DNA from: BM506 sp031581485
GTDB lineage: Bacteria; Desulfobacterota; Desulfobulbia; Desulfobulbales; SURF-16
Reading direction: 5' to 3'
DNA length: 64,000 nucleotides
Assembly (NCBI GenBank): GCA_031581485.1
Contig: JAVLBA010000001.1
Span: 1-64,000 of the forward strand
Below, piece by piece: positions 1 through 9,297 of the stretch. Under the pieces are notes generated by a model that was given only the letters and a program-made list of their open reading frames with translations, ran no database searches and was not told the origin of the DNA. The position numbers and the translations under genes are program-made. Numbering within the stretch: the stretch's first letter is position 1; each line of letters begins with the position of its first letter.

Positions 1-1120
1 CAATCATCACCCCGCGCATCCGGACCGGCCGCGTGCCCGCCATCTCCACACAGACCACGTCCCGCAACCAGGCAATGCCCCCATCTTTTTTGAGAAAACG
101 ATATTCAAACTGGTGATCTTCTCCCCGGGCAGTCGAGGTCTGGCAGTAGTCGGCGGCCCGCTGCCGGTCTTCGGGGTGGATATGGTCCACCCAGAAGCGG
201 AGATCCGTCCACTCCTCTGGTTGGTAGCCCAGCATCCTGGTGACCTGGGGGGCGACATAGTCCCAGCGGTCGGCCTGGATGTCAAACTCCCAGGGAATGG
301 CGGTGGTGCCTTCGGTGAGCAGGCGGTATTTCTCTTCGCTCCGGCGCAGATGCTGCTCCACCTGGCAGCGGTGGGCCAAATGGCGGTGCAGGTGGTGGCG
401 GCTGAACAAGAGGCCCACCAGCCCCAGCAGCCAGATGCCGCCGTGGCCCAGGATATGTTTTGTCCAGGTCTGGCGCAAGGCCGTTTGATAGGGGGTCCAG
501 GGGATGGCCACGCTGATGCCGCCCCGGCGCTCCCCCACCTGGATGTCCGGATGACACTGCAGGCAGGCAGGTTCCATAAACAGGGGGCGCATCAGCCGCA
601 GATAGGCGGCGCCCTCCAGCTGTTCCAGGCTCGACCATTCCGGCGCCCCGGCGGTGAGGGCGTTCAGGGCCTTTTTTTCCCATACGTCAGGGGCGTTTCC
701 CGGCCGGAGCGGTGCCTGGCTGGTGATATGGCCATAGCCGTCTTCCGTGGTGGTCTTGGCGATTTCATGCAGTTGGCGGCTGATAGAGGCGGGATTAAGA
801 AGGGTCAGGGCGCGGCCCGAGGGGGTGGTGATGTCCCGCTCCGCCAGGTGGGCCAGATAGGGGCTGGGCGGGGTGGTGGCACTCACCGGCACATAGACCC
901 CGCCATGGCCGCTGGCCCAGCGCCGGGTCACCCGGTCCTTGCTGAAGCTTTGCCGGGCTGCGGTGCGGGCGTTCTCCAGGGCGGCCTGACGCTCATGGTT
1001 ATAATGCCAGACCGCCAGGAATGTCATCACCAGAGTCCAGAACAGGAAGATCAGTAAAAAGGTTAAATTACCAAACCCGAGGTTGTGGGCGGCTAGAGCG
1101 GCGTCATCTTTGTCCGACAT
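1..1120 (-). CDS. Heme-motif (Tll0287/DUF3365-like) and PAS sensor protein, 3' end outside window
   Basis: The reading frame is open from an ATG at 1120 to the left edge, giving 373 residues of N-terminal part. A membrane segment lies at about 17-40 and a second at about 224-240. Between them is a periplasmic domain with a c-type heme motif CLQCH at 186-190, followed by GGISVAIPW, as in Tll0287-like (DUF3365) sensor domains. A PAS domain of the PAS_3 kind follows at about 262-373. The output domain (histidine kinase, GGDEF or other) lies outside the window, so the output is unknown. The protein probably senses redox state or a gas ligand in the periplasm. The DUF445 gene lies upstream on the same strand, 86 nt away. 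Confidence 0.8.
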   Translation of the reverse strand, partial: MSDKDDAALAAHNLGFGNLTFLLIFLFWTLVMTFLAVWHYNHERQAALENARTAARQSFSKDRVTRRWASGHGGVYVPVSATTPPSPYLAHLAERDITTPSGRALTLLNPASISRQLHEIAKTTTEDGYGHITSQAPLRPGNAPDVWEKKALNALTAGAPEWSSLEQLEGAAYLRLMRPLFMEPACLQCHPDIQVGERRGGISVAIPWTPYQTALRQTWTKHILGHGGIWLLGLVGLLFSRHHLHRHLAHRCQVEQHLRRSEEKYRLLTEGTTAIPWEFDIQADRWDYVAPQVTRMLGYQPEEWTDLRFWVDHIHPEDRQRAADYCQTSTARGEDHQFEYRFLKKDGGIAWLRDVVCVEMAGTRPVRMRGVMI

Positions 1121-1206
1121 GGATATGCCCCTTTTTGGTGAGTACTGTTGCGGCCTGCTTTTTTGATACCCCCTGCCCGGCTTCAGGAGCAGAGGCCGGG
1201 AGGGCC

Positions 1207-2790
1207 TCAGAGCCCCAGCACCACCAGGTTGAGCAGGCCGATCATGAAGCCCAGCAGGGCGCCGAAGAGATTGATATATTTGAACTGATCCTTCATGATC
1301 GACATGAGCAGTCCCTCCAGGCGCAGAAGATCAAGGCCGTCCACCTTGCGGGTCACCAGCTCATTGATGTTGAGGAGGTCCACCAGATCGGGGACCTCAC
1401 GCACCAGCAGATCGCTGATCTGTGTGCGGGCATACGCCCCCACGCTCTCCTGCACCTCGGGGGAGAGGATGTCGGTGAGCTTGCCTATGGGGTGAGCCAG
1501 CAGTCTTTTCTCCACATGCTCGATGATCAGGGTGTCCATCAGCTTTTTCACCCGGGCCGAGCGCATGGTGGAAATCACCTTGTCGGCCAGCCACTGCTTG
1601 CCGTTACTGAGTCCCTTGGTGCCGAAAATCTCCAGGAGCATCTCTTCAATGGTCCGTTCATCCTGGCTGGCCACCGCCTCTTTGAGCAGGGCAGTGAGGC
1701 TCCGGGCGGTTTTGGGATGGTGGAGCAGGGCAACCATCTGGGTGAGGAGATCTTCTCTGAGCTCTTGCTGCTTCTCCTGGCTGATCCCGTCCACCAGCTG
1801 GGAAAAGGGGGTGGCCAGAAAGTCCCGGACCTTGTCGGTGAGGATGAGGGAGACCCGCTCCTGCAGGGTGTCATTGGCCAGCCACTGCCCAATCTCATCG
1901 CCCTTGTCCGTGAGAAAGGTGCGGACCTTCTCCTGGATCAGCTCCGGGCTCAGGAAGCCGCTGACCATGCCGGCCAGGGGCCCCAGGGAGGCGGTGAAAC
2001 TGCTGATCGCCTCGCAGATGGAGGCGGCAATGCGCTGCTGCAGCACGGGCTCCTGCACCACCCCGGCCAGTTTGCTGAGGATGGCAGGTGCCTCCTGCTG
2101 CAGCCGGCTGCAGATATACTCAACGACCTCGTCGGGGATGAGGTCGGCAGGGGCCTTGCCCTCCTGGAGAAGATCATCAATCTTGGTATTGACCAGCTCA
2201 CGCAGCCACTCTTCCAGGCGGGGGTGGCTCAGCATGTTGGTTGCCGTCTGTTCCAGGAAGGCATAGAGATGCTGCCGGCTGCTCTCCGGAAAGGCCTGCT
2301 GCAGGCTGGAGTGGAGAAAGTCATCCATCCGCTCCTGAAGGGTAGCCGAGATGGTTTCCGCAAATTCGTCGCCGTCCAGATATTGATGGAGCTGGTCGAT
2401 AAAGCGCCAGCGCAGGACCTTGACCGTGGCCTGGAAATAGGAGGAAAAGCGCTGGGGGATGATGGCGGTGATGGGGCCCAGATCCTTTTTCAGGACATCG
2501 TCCAGACGGCTGTTGATGAGGGTGGCCAACTCCGCCTGGAAGTCCGGGCTGGTAATGGCCTTGCCGATATCGCCGGAGGTAAGGAGGTGGGAGCCCACCA
2601 TCTCGCCGATATTAACGGCCAGTTCATGGCGTTTGGAGGGAATGACCCCAGGGGTCATGGGCACCCGTATCCCCAGGATTTTCCAGGGCCTTAAGGGTCG
2701 GAAAAGCATCTTGATGGCCACATAATTGGTCATGTAGCCGATAAAGGCGCCGACAACCGGCGGGGCAAGGTAGATAAAGGGTGAGGGCAT
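1207..2790 (-). CDS. DUF445 family membrane protein
   Basis: The protein has 527 residues. The N-terminus shows the DUF445 (YheB/YjiN-like) pattern: a hydrophobic segment containing GAFIGYMTNYVAIKMLF, then PGVIPSKRHELA. The middle 450 residues are helical and repetitive, with many short LTDK/LLxE helices. The C-terminus has a second hydrophobic segment at about 505-526. This gives a protein tethered at both ends with a large soluble helical body. The function of the family is not established. There is no clear ribosome binding site before the ATG, but the N-terminal family motif begins at once, so the start is likely right. Confidence 0.85.
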   Translation of the reverse strand: MPSPFIYLAPPVVGAFIGYMTNYVAIKMLFRPLRPWKILGIRVPMTPGVIPSKRHELAVNIGEMVGSHLLTSGDIGKAITSPDFQAELATLINSRLDDVLKKDLGPITAIIPQRFSSYFQATVKVLRWRFIDQLHQYLDGDEFAETISATLQERMDDFLHSSLQQAFPESSRQHLYAFLEQTATNMLSHPRLEEWLRELVNTKIDDLLQEGKAPADLIPDEVVEYICSRLQQEAPAILSKLAGVVQEPVLQQRIAASICEAISSFTASLGPLAGMVSGFLSPELIQEKVRTFLTDKGDEIGQWLANDTLQERVSLILTDKVRDFLATPFSQLVDGISQEKQQELREDLLTQMVALLHHPKTARSLTALLKEAVASQDERTIEEMLLEIFGTKGLSNGKQWLADKVISTMRSARVKKLMDTLIIEHVEKRLLAHPIGKLTDILSPEVQESVGAYARTQISDLLVREVPDLVDLLNINELVTRKVDGLDLLRLEGLLMSIMKDQFKYINLFGALLGFMIGLLNLVVLGL

Positions 2791-2923
2791 GTTTTTCTCT
2801 AGGAATAAGGGGAGGCCGCCGTGAGGAGGGCGTTTGTTATCAGGGCATCATTTTGAGCGGTAAAAATATCACCACGGCTTTTGATTTCTCCGGGCCGGGC
2901 GGAAATTGCCCGGTCGGAACATT

Positions 2924-3562
2924 TTAGGGTATCGGCCGCTTTTTCAGCTGACATATCCAGTTGAGGGCTGGAGGACCGGTATGGTCAAAATCAAAATGAT
3001 GGGCAGTGAGCGCAATGATCTTGAAAAAGGGCTCCACCGCCGAGGTGATCTCCAAGGCAGAGAGCTTGGGCGGCCCAGGTCCCTCCCTGGTGTCATCCCT
3101 GTTGCCTATGAGCGACAGCCAGATCCCCTCCTCAGAGAGCACGTGCGCCACCTTGGCGGCAAAGGCCAGCCGGCTGTCCGGGTCGCGGAAATGGTGGAAG
3201 CAGCCGCGGTCAAAGACAAAGTCAAAGGAGTTGGCTGCCAGCTCATCAGCCAGGAAATCGCCCTGCACAAAGGTGCAGTCTGCGCCGCTTGCCGCCGCCT
3301 TCTGGCGGGCGGTTTTGATGGCCAGGGCGGAAAGGTCATAGCCGGTGGCCTGAAAATTTCGGGAAGCCAGCCAGATGAGATTGCTGCCCGTGCCGCAGCC
3401 GATATCAAGGACCCGGCAGGGGGCCAGGCCGCAGTTTTCGATGAAATCCATGAGGCTCTGGTCAGGGCGGTGGATCTCCCAGGGGGTGTTGCCGCTCTGG
3501 TAGCGCTCTTCAAAATCGATATCGGATTCCATGGGCTCCTTGGTGGTTTTTTGCGGGCTCAT
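2924..3562 (-). CDS. Class I SAM-dependent methyltransferase
   Basis: The protein has 212 residues. SAM-binding motif I (VLDIGCGTGSN) is at 51-61, an acidic loop GYDLSALAI follows, and the FDRGCFHHF stretch resembles the TPMT/TehB-like group of small-molecule methyltransferases. The substrate cannot be read from the sequence. The ATG lies 2 nt after the stop of the upstream prephenate enzyme gene, so the two are probably co-transcribed. A second ATG at 3532 has AAGGAG just before it and could be the real start. A CCGGGC/GCCCGG inverted repeat at 2895-2913 lies downstream but lacks a T-tract. Confidence 0.85.
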   Translation of the reverse strand: MSPQKTTKEPMESDIDFEERYQSGNTPWEIHRPDQSLMDFIENCGLAPCRVLDIGCGTGSNLIWLASRNFQATGYDLSALAIKTARQKAAASGADCTFVQGDFLADELAANSFDFVFDRGCFHHFRDPDSRLAFAAKVAHVLSEEGIWLSLIGNRDDTREGPGPPKLSALEITSAVEPFFKIIALTAHHFDFDHTGPPALNWICQLKKRPIP

Positions 3563-3564
3563 GA

Positions 3565-5238
3565 TTACAGCATCTTGCCCAGGGTCTTGTCCACGGCCAG
3601 CGACTGTTTCATGGAGGTAGCGAGAAAATCCCGGGTCAGATAGTTCCGGCTCGCCTCGATCTGCTCGCAGAGGGCGGCAATCTCCTCATGCTCGGCCAGT
3701 TCGATGATCTTCAGAATGTTCTCGGCAAAGCTGCGGACGATGCGGCGGCCCTGGCCCTTGGTGGCCATGATTTCGGCATAGGTCCGCGGATTCTGGTTAT
3801 GGACCCGGGCCATGGCCAGGATGGAGTAGAGGGAGGTGAGGGTGGCGTGGCTGGGGATGTCCGGCATCTGGATATCATTATCGGCCAGGGCCATGGCCAG
3901 GGCCACCGAGATGGTGGTGGGCAGCTTCTGGCCCACCCCCATGAGCAGGTCATGCTTCTGAGGGGTGTCATGGTGGATGGCAGCGCCATGTTTGTATAAA
4001 AAGGCCTCGAACTCGGAGCAGAGGGCGCCGCTGCGGGAAGTGCGCACCACTGAGGCGTTCTTGTCCTTCATGGTCAGGGCGGCCGGGCCCCAGAGGTTGT
4101 GGACCAGCATGAGCTCCACGCCCTCACTGGTATGGTTCAGGGCCGTGTTCAGGGTGTCTTCCGCCTCGCCGGCCAGCAGGATCAGGGCCTGACCCTCCTT
4201 GAGAAATGTGCCGTACTGGGCAATGGTGGCCGAGGTATGGCTGATGGGCACGCAGATCATCACCACATCCACCTGGGCAATCATCTCCTCGGGCCGCAGG
4301 GTTGTGGAACGGCCGCTGAGCAGGGTCTCATAGCCTTCATTTTCCAGTTTTCCGGCAAACCAGGTGGACATGTCGCCGGTGCCGATAAAACCGAAGCTCT
4401 TGATCCGCTTGATGCGCATGTCCACCCTGGGATAGGAACCCAGGATCTTCAGAGAGTCGCTTTCCTGGATCACCCGCTGCTCAATGCTGGTCAGGGCCTC
4501 CTTCAGAACCGGGTCCTGGTAATGGCCCTCTGCCTCGATGAAGATCTGCAGCTCCTGGGTCTTGGCGTCTGATTCGGCCCGCATGTCCAGGATGTTGATG
4601 CCGCGCTGGGTAAAGGCGCCCAGGGTGTCAAAGAGCATGCCCACCCGGTCCTTGAGGGGCACGGTGAGGATGGAGGTGGCGTCATATCCCGTGGCCGGCA
4701 CCGGGGTGCGGCCGATGACGGCGTAGCGTGTCTTGTTATGGGGGGCAATCTCCCGTTCCCGGATGGTGAGGCCATGTTCCTTTAAAAGCTCTTCCGCCTC
4801 AAGAACTCCGTAATCAAGGCGCAGATTCTCCTTGATCTCCTGCAGGGCCTCGCTGAGATTGGTGACCGTGAGCAGGGCGATCTCCGGGTAGGTCTCGGTG
4901 AGATAATCTTCGCATTGGTGGATGACCTGGACGGTGCCCAGGATGACCTTCAGCCCTGCCGTACCATTCAGGGTGCCCAGGGAAAGATGGATGGGCTGGA
5001 CGATATTGTCGATCCAGTAGCCGTTTTTCATCCTCTCCATAACCTGGAAGGACTTCAGGACGCCTCCCATGCGGGTGTTGTAAACCGGCAGGATCATCAT
5101 CTCCACCTGGGCATCGGCAAAGGCGCGGGCCAAGGCGGCATGGTGGGGGAAACTGATGAGTTCTGCCTGTGGGTTGTAGCTGTGGGCCGCCTGCCAGGTG
5201 TTGGAGCCGTGGGGGCCGATGATACCGATTGTTGTCAT
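3565..5238 (-). CDS. Prephenate dehydratase-like/ACT/prephenate dehydrogenase fusion
   Basis: The protein has 557 residues and three parts. Residues 1-185 resemble prephenate dehydratase, but the usual GPxGTFS, PxENSxxG and TRF motifs read GPHGSNT (8-14), PVYNTRMGG (51-59) and TRY (170-172). Residues 192-270 form an ACT domain whose usual GALV and ESRP signatures are not conserved. Residues 283-557 are a TyrA-type dehydrogenase with GFIGTGDM (283-290) and VHNLWGP around His380, matching the catalytic HPxFGP motif. The protein should act on prephenate for tyrosine synthesis; whether the dehydratase part is active or only regulatory is unclear. No chorismate mutase domain is present. The methyltransferase follows in the same operon. 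Confidence 0.8.
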   Translation of the reverse strand: MTTIGIIGPHGSNTWQAAHSYNPQAELISFPHHAALARAFADAQVEMMILPVYNTRMGGVLKSFQVMERMKNGYWIDNIVQPIHLSLGTLNGTAGLKVILGTVQVIHQCEDYLTETYPEIALLTVTNLSEALQEIKENLRLDYGVLEAEELLKEHGLTIREREIAPHNKTRYAVIGRTPVPATGYDATSILTVPLKDRVGMLFDTLGAFTQRGINILDMRAESDAKTQELQIFIEAEGHYQDPVLKEALTSIEQRVIQESDSLKILGSYPRVDMRIKRIKSFGFIGTGDMSTWFAGKLENEGYETLLSGRSTTLRPEEMIAQVDVVMICVPISHTSATIAQYGTFLKEGQALILLAGEAEDTLNTALNHTSEGVELMLVHNLWGPAALTMKDKNASVVRTSRSGALCSEFEAFLYKHGAAIHHDTPQKHDLLMGVGQKLPTTISVALAMALADNDIQMPDIPSHATLTSLYSILAMARVHNQNPRTYAEIMATKGQGRRIVRSFAENILKIIELAEHEEIAALCEQIEASRNYLTRDFLATSMKQSLAVDKTLGKML

Positions 5239-5741
5239 GGCTGGTTGTCTTTATTCTATGGATGAGAAAGGGGGAACGGGCTTGCTTCTGCCCAAAAAAA
5301 GCAAAAGGCTCGTTACCCTTTGTTATGTAGTGGTTTCTCTTTCTTAGGTCAAGATAGAAAGGGGGAGATCCCGTGCCCGGCTTCCTTATTTGGACCCGCC
5401 ATAAAAAAAATAATACCCTAACTCTCTGGAATAATGGCGGAGTATCGCAGCAGGAAGCCCGGATGGTAGCCAGAGAGGATGATATTATTGATGTCGCGGG
5501 ATAAAATCGTCATAATAAATTGAAGAGAGCAGCCCCAATCCTCCCGGGCCCAGCCCAAGGCAGAGGCCTGACATGGATTCGTATAATGGCAAACCAGGTT
5601 CGGCCACCAAGCAAACCATGTATTTTTATTGTGTTATTTCAAGATGTTATATGAGACAGAGGCGTCTGGTGCGTGCGGGCTTTCCACGGGTTCAGGGGAG
5701 GATATCGCACAATAAAGGCAACCCATTGAGGTCTTGAAAAT
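5239..5741. other. Intergenic region between divergent genes
   Basis: This stretch of about 500 nt separates the divergent prephenate enzyme and adenosylhomocysteinase genes and must hold both promoters. It is locally AT-rich (about 5395-5420 and 5615-5655). No reading frame with family resemblance, no convincing -35/-10 pair and no riboswitch consensus was recognised. An SAH riboswitch was looked for because ahcY follows, and was not seen. Confidence 0.6.
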
Positions 5742-7007
5742 ATGACAGCCATGAAGAATGATATTAAAGATATCTTACTTGCCGATCAGGGTTTGGCCCG
5801 TATTGAATGGGCTTTGGACGAGATGCCGGTAATGCGGCAGCTGATGGCGCGTTTTGCCAGGGAAAGACCCCTGGCCAAGATACGTTTGAGCTGCTGCCTC
5901 CATATCACCGCGGAAACCGCCAACTTGGCCCGGGTTTTGGCGGCTGGCGGCGCGGATCTTCTCCTCTGTGCCAGCAATCCCCTCAGTACCCAGGATGACG
6001 TGGCCGCGGCCCTGGTGAGCCATTACCAGATTCCCGTCTTTGCCATTAGGGGGGAAGACAACCAGACCTATTATCAGCATATTCATGCCGCCCTGGATCA
6101 TCGCCCCCAACTCACCATGGACGATGGTGCGGATCTGGTGAGTGAAATGCACAAAACGAGGCAGGATCTGCTGGCGAACATGCTGGGAGGGACAGAGGAG
6201 ACCACCACCGGCGTCATCCGGTTACGGGCAATGGCCCGTGATAACGCCTTAAAATTCCCCATCATTGCCGTTAATGACGCCATGACGAAACATCTCTTTG
6301 ATAATCGCTATGGTACGGGCCAGAGCAGCCTGGACGGCATCATCAGGGCCACCAACATTTTATTGGCCGGAAAGGTCTTTACCGTGGCCGGCTATGGCTG
6401 GTGCGGCCGCGGCATTGCCATGCGTGCCAAGGGGCATGGCGCCCATGTCATTATTACGGAGGTCGAACCTCTCCGGGCACTTGAGGCGGTTATGGATGGC
6501 TTTCGTGTCATGCCCATGCTTGAGGCCGCGGCGCTTTCTGATTTCATCATCACGGCCACTGGTGATAAAAACGTCGTGGATCACTCCCATTTTGAAGTGA
6601 TGAAGGATGGCTGCATCCTGGCAAATTCCGGTCATTTTAACGTGGAGATCAATATCCCTGCCTTGGAAAAAATGGCGATCAGAAAAGATCGGCCCCGGCA
6701 ATATGTGGAAAAATATGTGCTGGCATCAGGCCGCTCTATCCGCTTACTTTCTGAGGGGCGTCTCGTTAATCTGGCCGCTGCTGAAGGCCATCCCGCCGCC
6801 GTCATGGACATGAGTTTCGCCAATCAAGCCCTCTGTGCCGCCTTCCTGTGCAGCAAGAAAAGAGAGCTGGAGAACCAGGTGCATCTTGTCCCTGAAGAAA
6901 TTGATCAAGAGATTGCCCGTCTCAAGCTTGCGGCCATGCAGATCCATATTGACGGCCTGACCGCAGAACAGCAGGAATATTTGTCTTCCTGGCAGCAAGG
7001 TACCTGA
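5742..7007 (+). CDS. ahcY: Adenosylhomocysteinase (short form)
   Basis: S-adenosylhomocysteine hydrolase splits SAH into adenosine and homocysteine and removes the inhibitory product of methyl transfer. The 421-residue protein has the substrate-binding segment LKFPIIAVNDAMTKHLFDNRYGTGQS and the NAD-binding motif AGYGWCGRG. It is shorter than the roughly 470-residue bacterial and eukaryotic type and resembles the compact form of Thermotoga and archaea, some of which act on S-inosylhomocysteine instead. The ATG at 5742 has GAGG about 10 nt upstream; a second ATG lies three codons in. The gene stands alone, followed 144 nt later by the flavodiiron gene. Confidence 0.93.
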   Translation: MTAMKNDIKDILLADQGLARIEWALDEMPVMRQLMARFARERPLAKIRLSCCLHITAETANLARVLAAGGADLLLCASNPLSTQDDVAAALVSHYQIPVFAIRGEDNQTYYQHIHAALDHRPQLTMDDGADLVSEMHKTRQDLLANMLGGTEETTTGVIRLRAMARDNALKFPIIAVNDAMTKHLFDNRYGTGQSSLDGIIRATNILLAGKVFTVAGYGWCGRGIAMRAKGHGAHVIITEVEPLRALEAVMDGFRVMPMLEAAALSDFIITATGDKNVVDHSHFEVMKDGCILANSGHFNVEINIPALEKMAIRKDRPRQYVEKYVLASGRSIRLLSEGRLVNLAAAEGHPAAVMDMSFANQALCAAFLCSKKRELENQVHLVPEEIDQEIARLKLAAMQIHIDGLTAEQQEYLSSWQQGT

Positions 7008-7151
7008 TGCTTTTTCGGGTAGATCCCTGACTGGGCCCATGGAGGCAGAAGAAGAGGAGAAAAGAACACCAATCAGTGCCGGGGGGCAGCTCTTGGCCGC
7101 CATTTTTTTTGAGACCCTGCATGCCCGCGTTGTTGTTTTTAAGGAGGCGTT

Positions 7152-8375
7152 ATGAAGGCCATTGCCCTTGCCGAGGGAATATATCGACTCGGTGTCAATC
7201 TCGATTCAACCTATCTTTTTGAGGGCATGTGGCCCATGCCTGATGGCATTTCTTTGAATGCCTATGTTGTGCAGGGGGAGAAAACAGCCATTATCGATCT
7301 GGTTGAAGATATCGATGATAAACCAGTGGAATTTGAACAGGAGCTCAACTCCATTCCTCTCAGGGCCCGGGATATCGACTATCTGGTCATCAATCATATG
7401 GAGCCCGATCATACGGGCTGGCTGCCCGCCTTGCACAGCAAAAATCCAAAGATGCAAATCTACATCACTGAAAAGGGCGCTGCCATCCTGAAGGCGTTCT
7501 GGAACATCACCGAAAATATTCATGTGGTAAAAACAGGGGATACCCTGGATCTGGGCGGCAGCAGGGAACTCGTTTTTTATGAAATCCCCAATGTCCATTG
7601 GCCGGAAACCATGGCCACCTTTGAGCGCCATTCCGGTATTCTTTTTTCCTGTGATGCTTTTGGTTCTTACGGCACGATTACAGACACCCTGTTTGATGAC
7701 CAACTCTCCTCCGAGCAATATGATTTCTTTATGGATGAAACCCGCCGCTATTATGCAAATATACTGGCCAGTTTTTCCATCTTTGTCGAAAAGGCCCTGG
7801 CTCTATTGCAGCCCCTGGATATCAAGATGATCGCCCCTTCTCATGGCCTTATCTGGCGGAAAAATCCGCAGGAAATAATGGATATCTACAGGCGTTTTGC
7901 CCGGTATCTGCAAGGGCCGGCTGAGACGGAAATAACCCTGATATGGTCCAGCATGTACGGCAATACCGGGCACGTGGTCAAGGCCATGGTGGAAGGGGTG
8001 CGCAGTGAGGGTGTCCCCATCCATCTGCACCGGGTACCCAATGACCATGTGAGTTTCATTCTGGCCTCAGCCATGAAATCTGCCGGGATTATTTTGGGAA
8101 TGCCCACCTATGAGTATAAAATGTTTCCCCCCATGGCCTGGACCTTGGACATGTTTGACCGCAAAAAGATATGGAATAAACAGGTGCTCAGGTTCGGCTC
8201 CTTTGGCTGGTCCGGGGGCGCCCAGCGGGAACTGGAGATGTTGACGGGAAAATTGAAATGGACCTTTGTTGATCCTGTTGAATGGCAGGGCGCCCCCTCA
8301 GAGGATGTTGTGCGTCAGGCTGGGTTGCAGGCCAGAAAGCTTGCTCAAAGGCTTAAGCAGAGAGGGGAGACTTGA
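7152..8375 (+). CDS. Flavodiiron protein (rubredoxin:oxygen/NO oxidoreductase)
   Basis: The protein has 407 residues and the two-domain layout of FprA/ROO enzymes. The N-terminal metallo-beta-lactamase fold carries the diiron ligands in NHMEPDH (His82, Glu84, Asp86, His87), with later ligands in VHWPE, SCDAFGSYG and APSHGLIW. From about residue 260 a flavodoxin domain begins, with the FMN-binding SSMYGNTGHV loop. Such enzymes reduce O2 to water, or NO to N2O, in the cytoplasm of anaerobes using electrons from rubredoxin. AAGGAGG stands 5 nt before the ATG. No rubredoxin gene lies beside it. Confidence 0.93.
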   Translation: MKAIALAEGIYRLGVNLDSTYLFEGMWPMPDGISLNAYVVQGEKTAIIDLVEDIDDKPVEFEQELNSIPLRARDIDYLVINHMEPDHTGWLPALHSKNPKMQIYITEKGAAILKAFWNITENIHVVKTGDTLDLGGSRELVFYEIPNVHWPETMATFERHSGILFSCDAFGSYGTITDTLFDDQLSSEQYDFFMDETRRYYANILASFSIFVEKALALLQPLDIKMIAPSHGLIWRKNPQEIMDIYRRFARYLQGPAETEITLIWSSMYGNTGHVVKAMVEGVRSEGVPIHLHRVPNDHVSFILASAMKSAGIILGMPTYEYKMFPPMAWTLDMFDRKKIWNKQVLRFGSFGWSGGAQRELEMLTGKLKWTFVDPVEWQGAPSEDVVRQAGLQARKLAQRLKQRGET

Positions 8376-8464
8376 TTTTGTATTCTACAGAAATGGCATA
8401 TCGGATCAGACGATCCGGTTCAGAGGAAGAGGAAAACTTATTTTACTAAAAGGAGGATGCAGCC

Positions 8465-8656
8465 TTGAGCGAAAAGAAAAAGATATGCCCGGAATGTGCA
8501 GGAAAGAAAGTTATCCCTGGTACCTGTGTCTGCGACAGGGAGTGGCGCGGCACCAAGGTTGTGGACGGCTTTGAGGATTGTCAATGTACGCCGGACATAG
8601 AATGCCCTCTCTGTCATGGCAGCGGCTATGTAAGCACGGATACCGCGGCAGAATAA
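8465..8656 (+). CDS. Small zinc-ribbon protein (63 aa, TTG start)
   Basis: The protein is only 63 residues long and has three Cys pairs: CPEC at the N-terminus, CVC followed by CQC in the middle, and CPLCHGSGYV near the end. The last resembles the DnaJ-type CxxCxGxG zinc motif. The start is a TTG at 8465, chosen because AAAGGAGG ends 8 nt upstream, while the nearer ATG at 8457 meets a stop after three codons. It lies between the flavodiiron and NifX-like genes. It probably binds zinc or iron; its role is unknown. Confidence 0.7.
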   Translation: MSEKKKICPECAGKKVIPGTCVCDREWRGTKVVDGFEDCQCTPDIECPLCHGSGYVSTDTAAE

Positions 8657-8804
8657 ACCCCATCACAGGAGCCCGGCCGGGAGATGGTCTGTCCCCAATG
8701 TGGAAGCGCCAATATCCACCGGACTGACAGGGGGCGGTTTGGGCAGAGGCAGAGGTTGTGGCACGGGAGGGCTGCAGAAGGCCATACAGCAAAAGGAGGA
8801 GAGT

Positions 8805-9236
8805 ATGAAACTGTGCGTAACATCTGCGGGAAAAGACTTTGAGGCCCGCATAGATCCGGCCTTTGGCCGGGCCCCTTATTTTATCATCATGGAGACGGCA
8901 ACCAGCGCCACGGAGGTGGTTGCCAACAGGGGCGCCACTCAGGGGCGCGGCGCTGGAATTGCCGCTGCCCAAATTTTGGCGGATAAGGGTGTGGAGGGCG
9001 TACTCACCGGTCAGGTAGGCCCCAACACCTTTCAGGCCTTTGCCGCTGCCGGCATCAAGATGTATGTGGGGGCCTCTGCTCAGGACACCGTCAAAGAGGC
9101 CCTGGCCAAATTTAAGGCCGGAGAATACCCGGAGGCGTCTGCTACAGCAGAAGTTCCTCACTGCGGCTTGGGCCCGGGCCGCGGAGCTGGCGGTGCCGGC
9201 AGGGGGCGGGGCAGGGGGCAATGCCGGCCAGTGTGA
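8805..9236 (+). CDS. NifX/NifB-type dinitrogenase cofactor-associated protein
   Basis: The protein has 143 residues counted from the ATG at 8805, which follows AAAGGAGGAG. The fold is the NifX/NafY/NifB C-terminal domain: the N-terminus MKLCVTSAGKDFEARIDPAFGRAPYF begins as such proteins do, and GVLTGQVGPNTFQAFAAAGIKMYVG matches the second half. The C-terminus is a Gly/Arg-rich tail ending in Cys-Arg-Pro-Val. In Desulfobacterota such small proteins commonly sit next to MinD/Mrp-family ATPases, and one is found directly downstream here in broken form. The role is probably iron-sulfur or metal-cluster handling, not nitrogen fixation, since no nif genes are present. Confidence 0.85.
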   Translation: MKLCVTSAGKDFEARIDPAFGRAPYFIIMETATSATEVVANRGATQGRGAGIAAAQILADKGVEGVLTGQVGPNTFQAFAAAGIKMYVGASAQDTVKEALAKFKAGEYPEASATAEVPHCGLGPGRGAGGAGRGRGRGQCRPV

Positions 9237-9297
9237 GCAATGCCTTGCCGGCCGAGGTTATCAAGGCCTATCATCACAAACCCTTTGGCCCCCTGTC

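Noticed and set aside
1021..2694. 557-codon plus-strand open frame
   Set aside because: It is antisense to the DUF445 gene and its composition (His, Gln and Gly-rich) is typical of shadow frames.
2895..2913. CCGGGC/GCCCGG hairpin as a terminator for the methyltransferase gene
   Set aside because: Short stem and no T-tract on the minus strand.
5239..5741. SAH riboswitch before ahcY
   Set aside because: The expected conserved core was not found by eye in the leader.
8684..8843. Short frame beginning MVCPQCGSANI before the NifX-like gene
   Set aside because: Its first residues look like a zinc ribbon, but the rest does not, and it overlaps the NifX-like start by about 40 nt; perhaps a frameshifted remnant, too weak to call.
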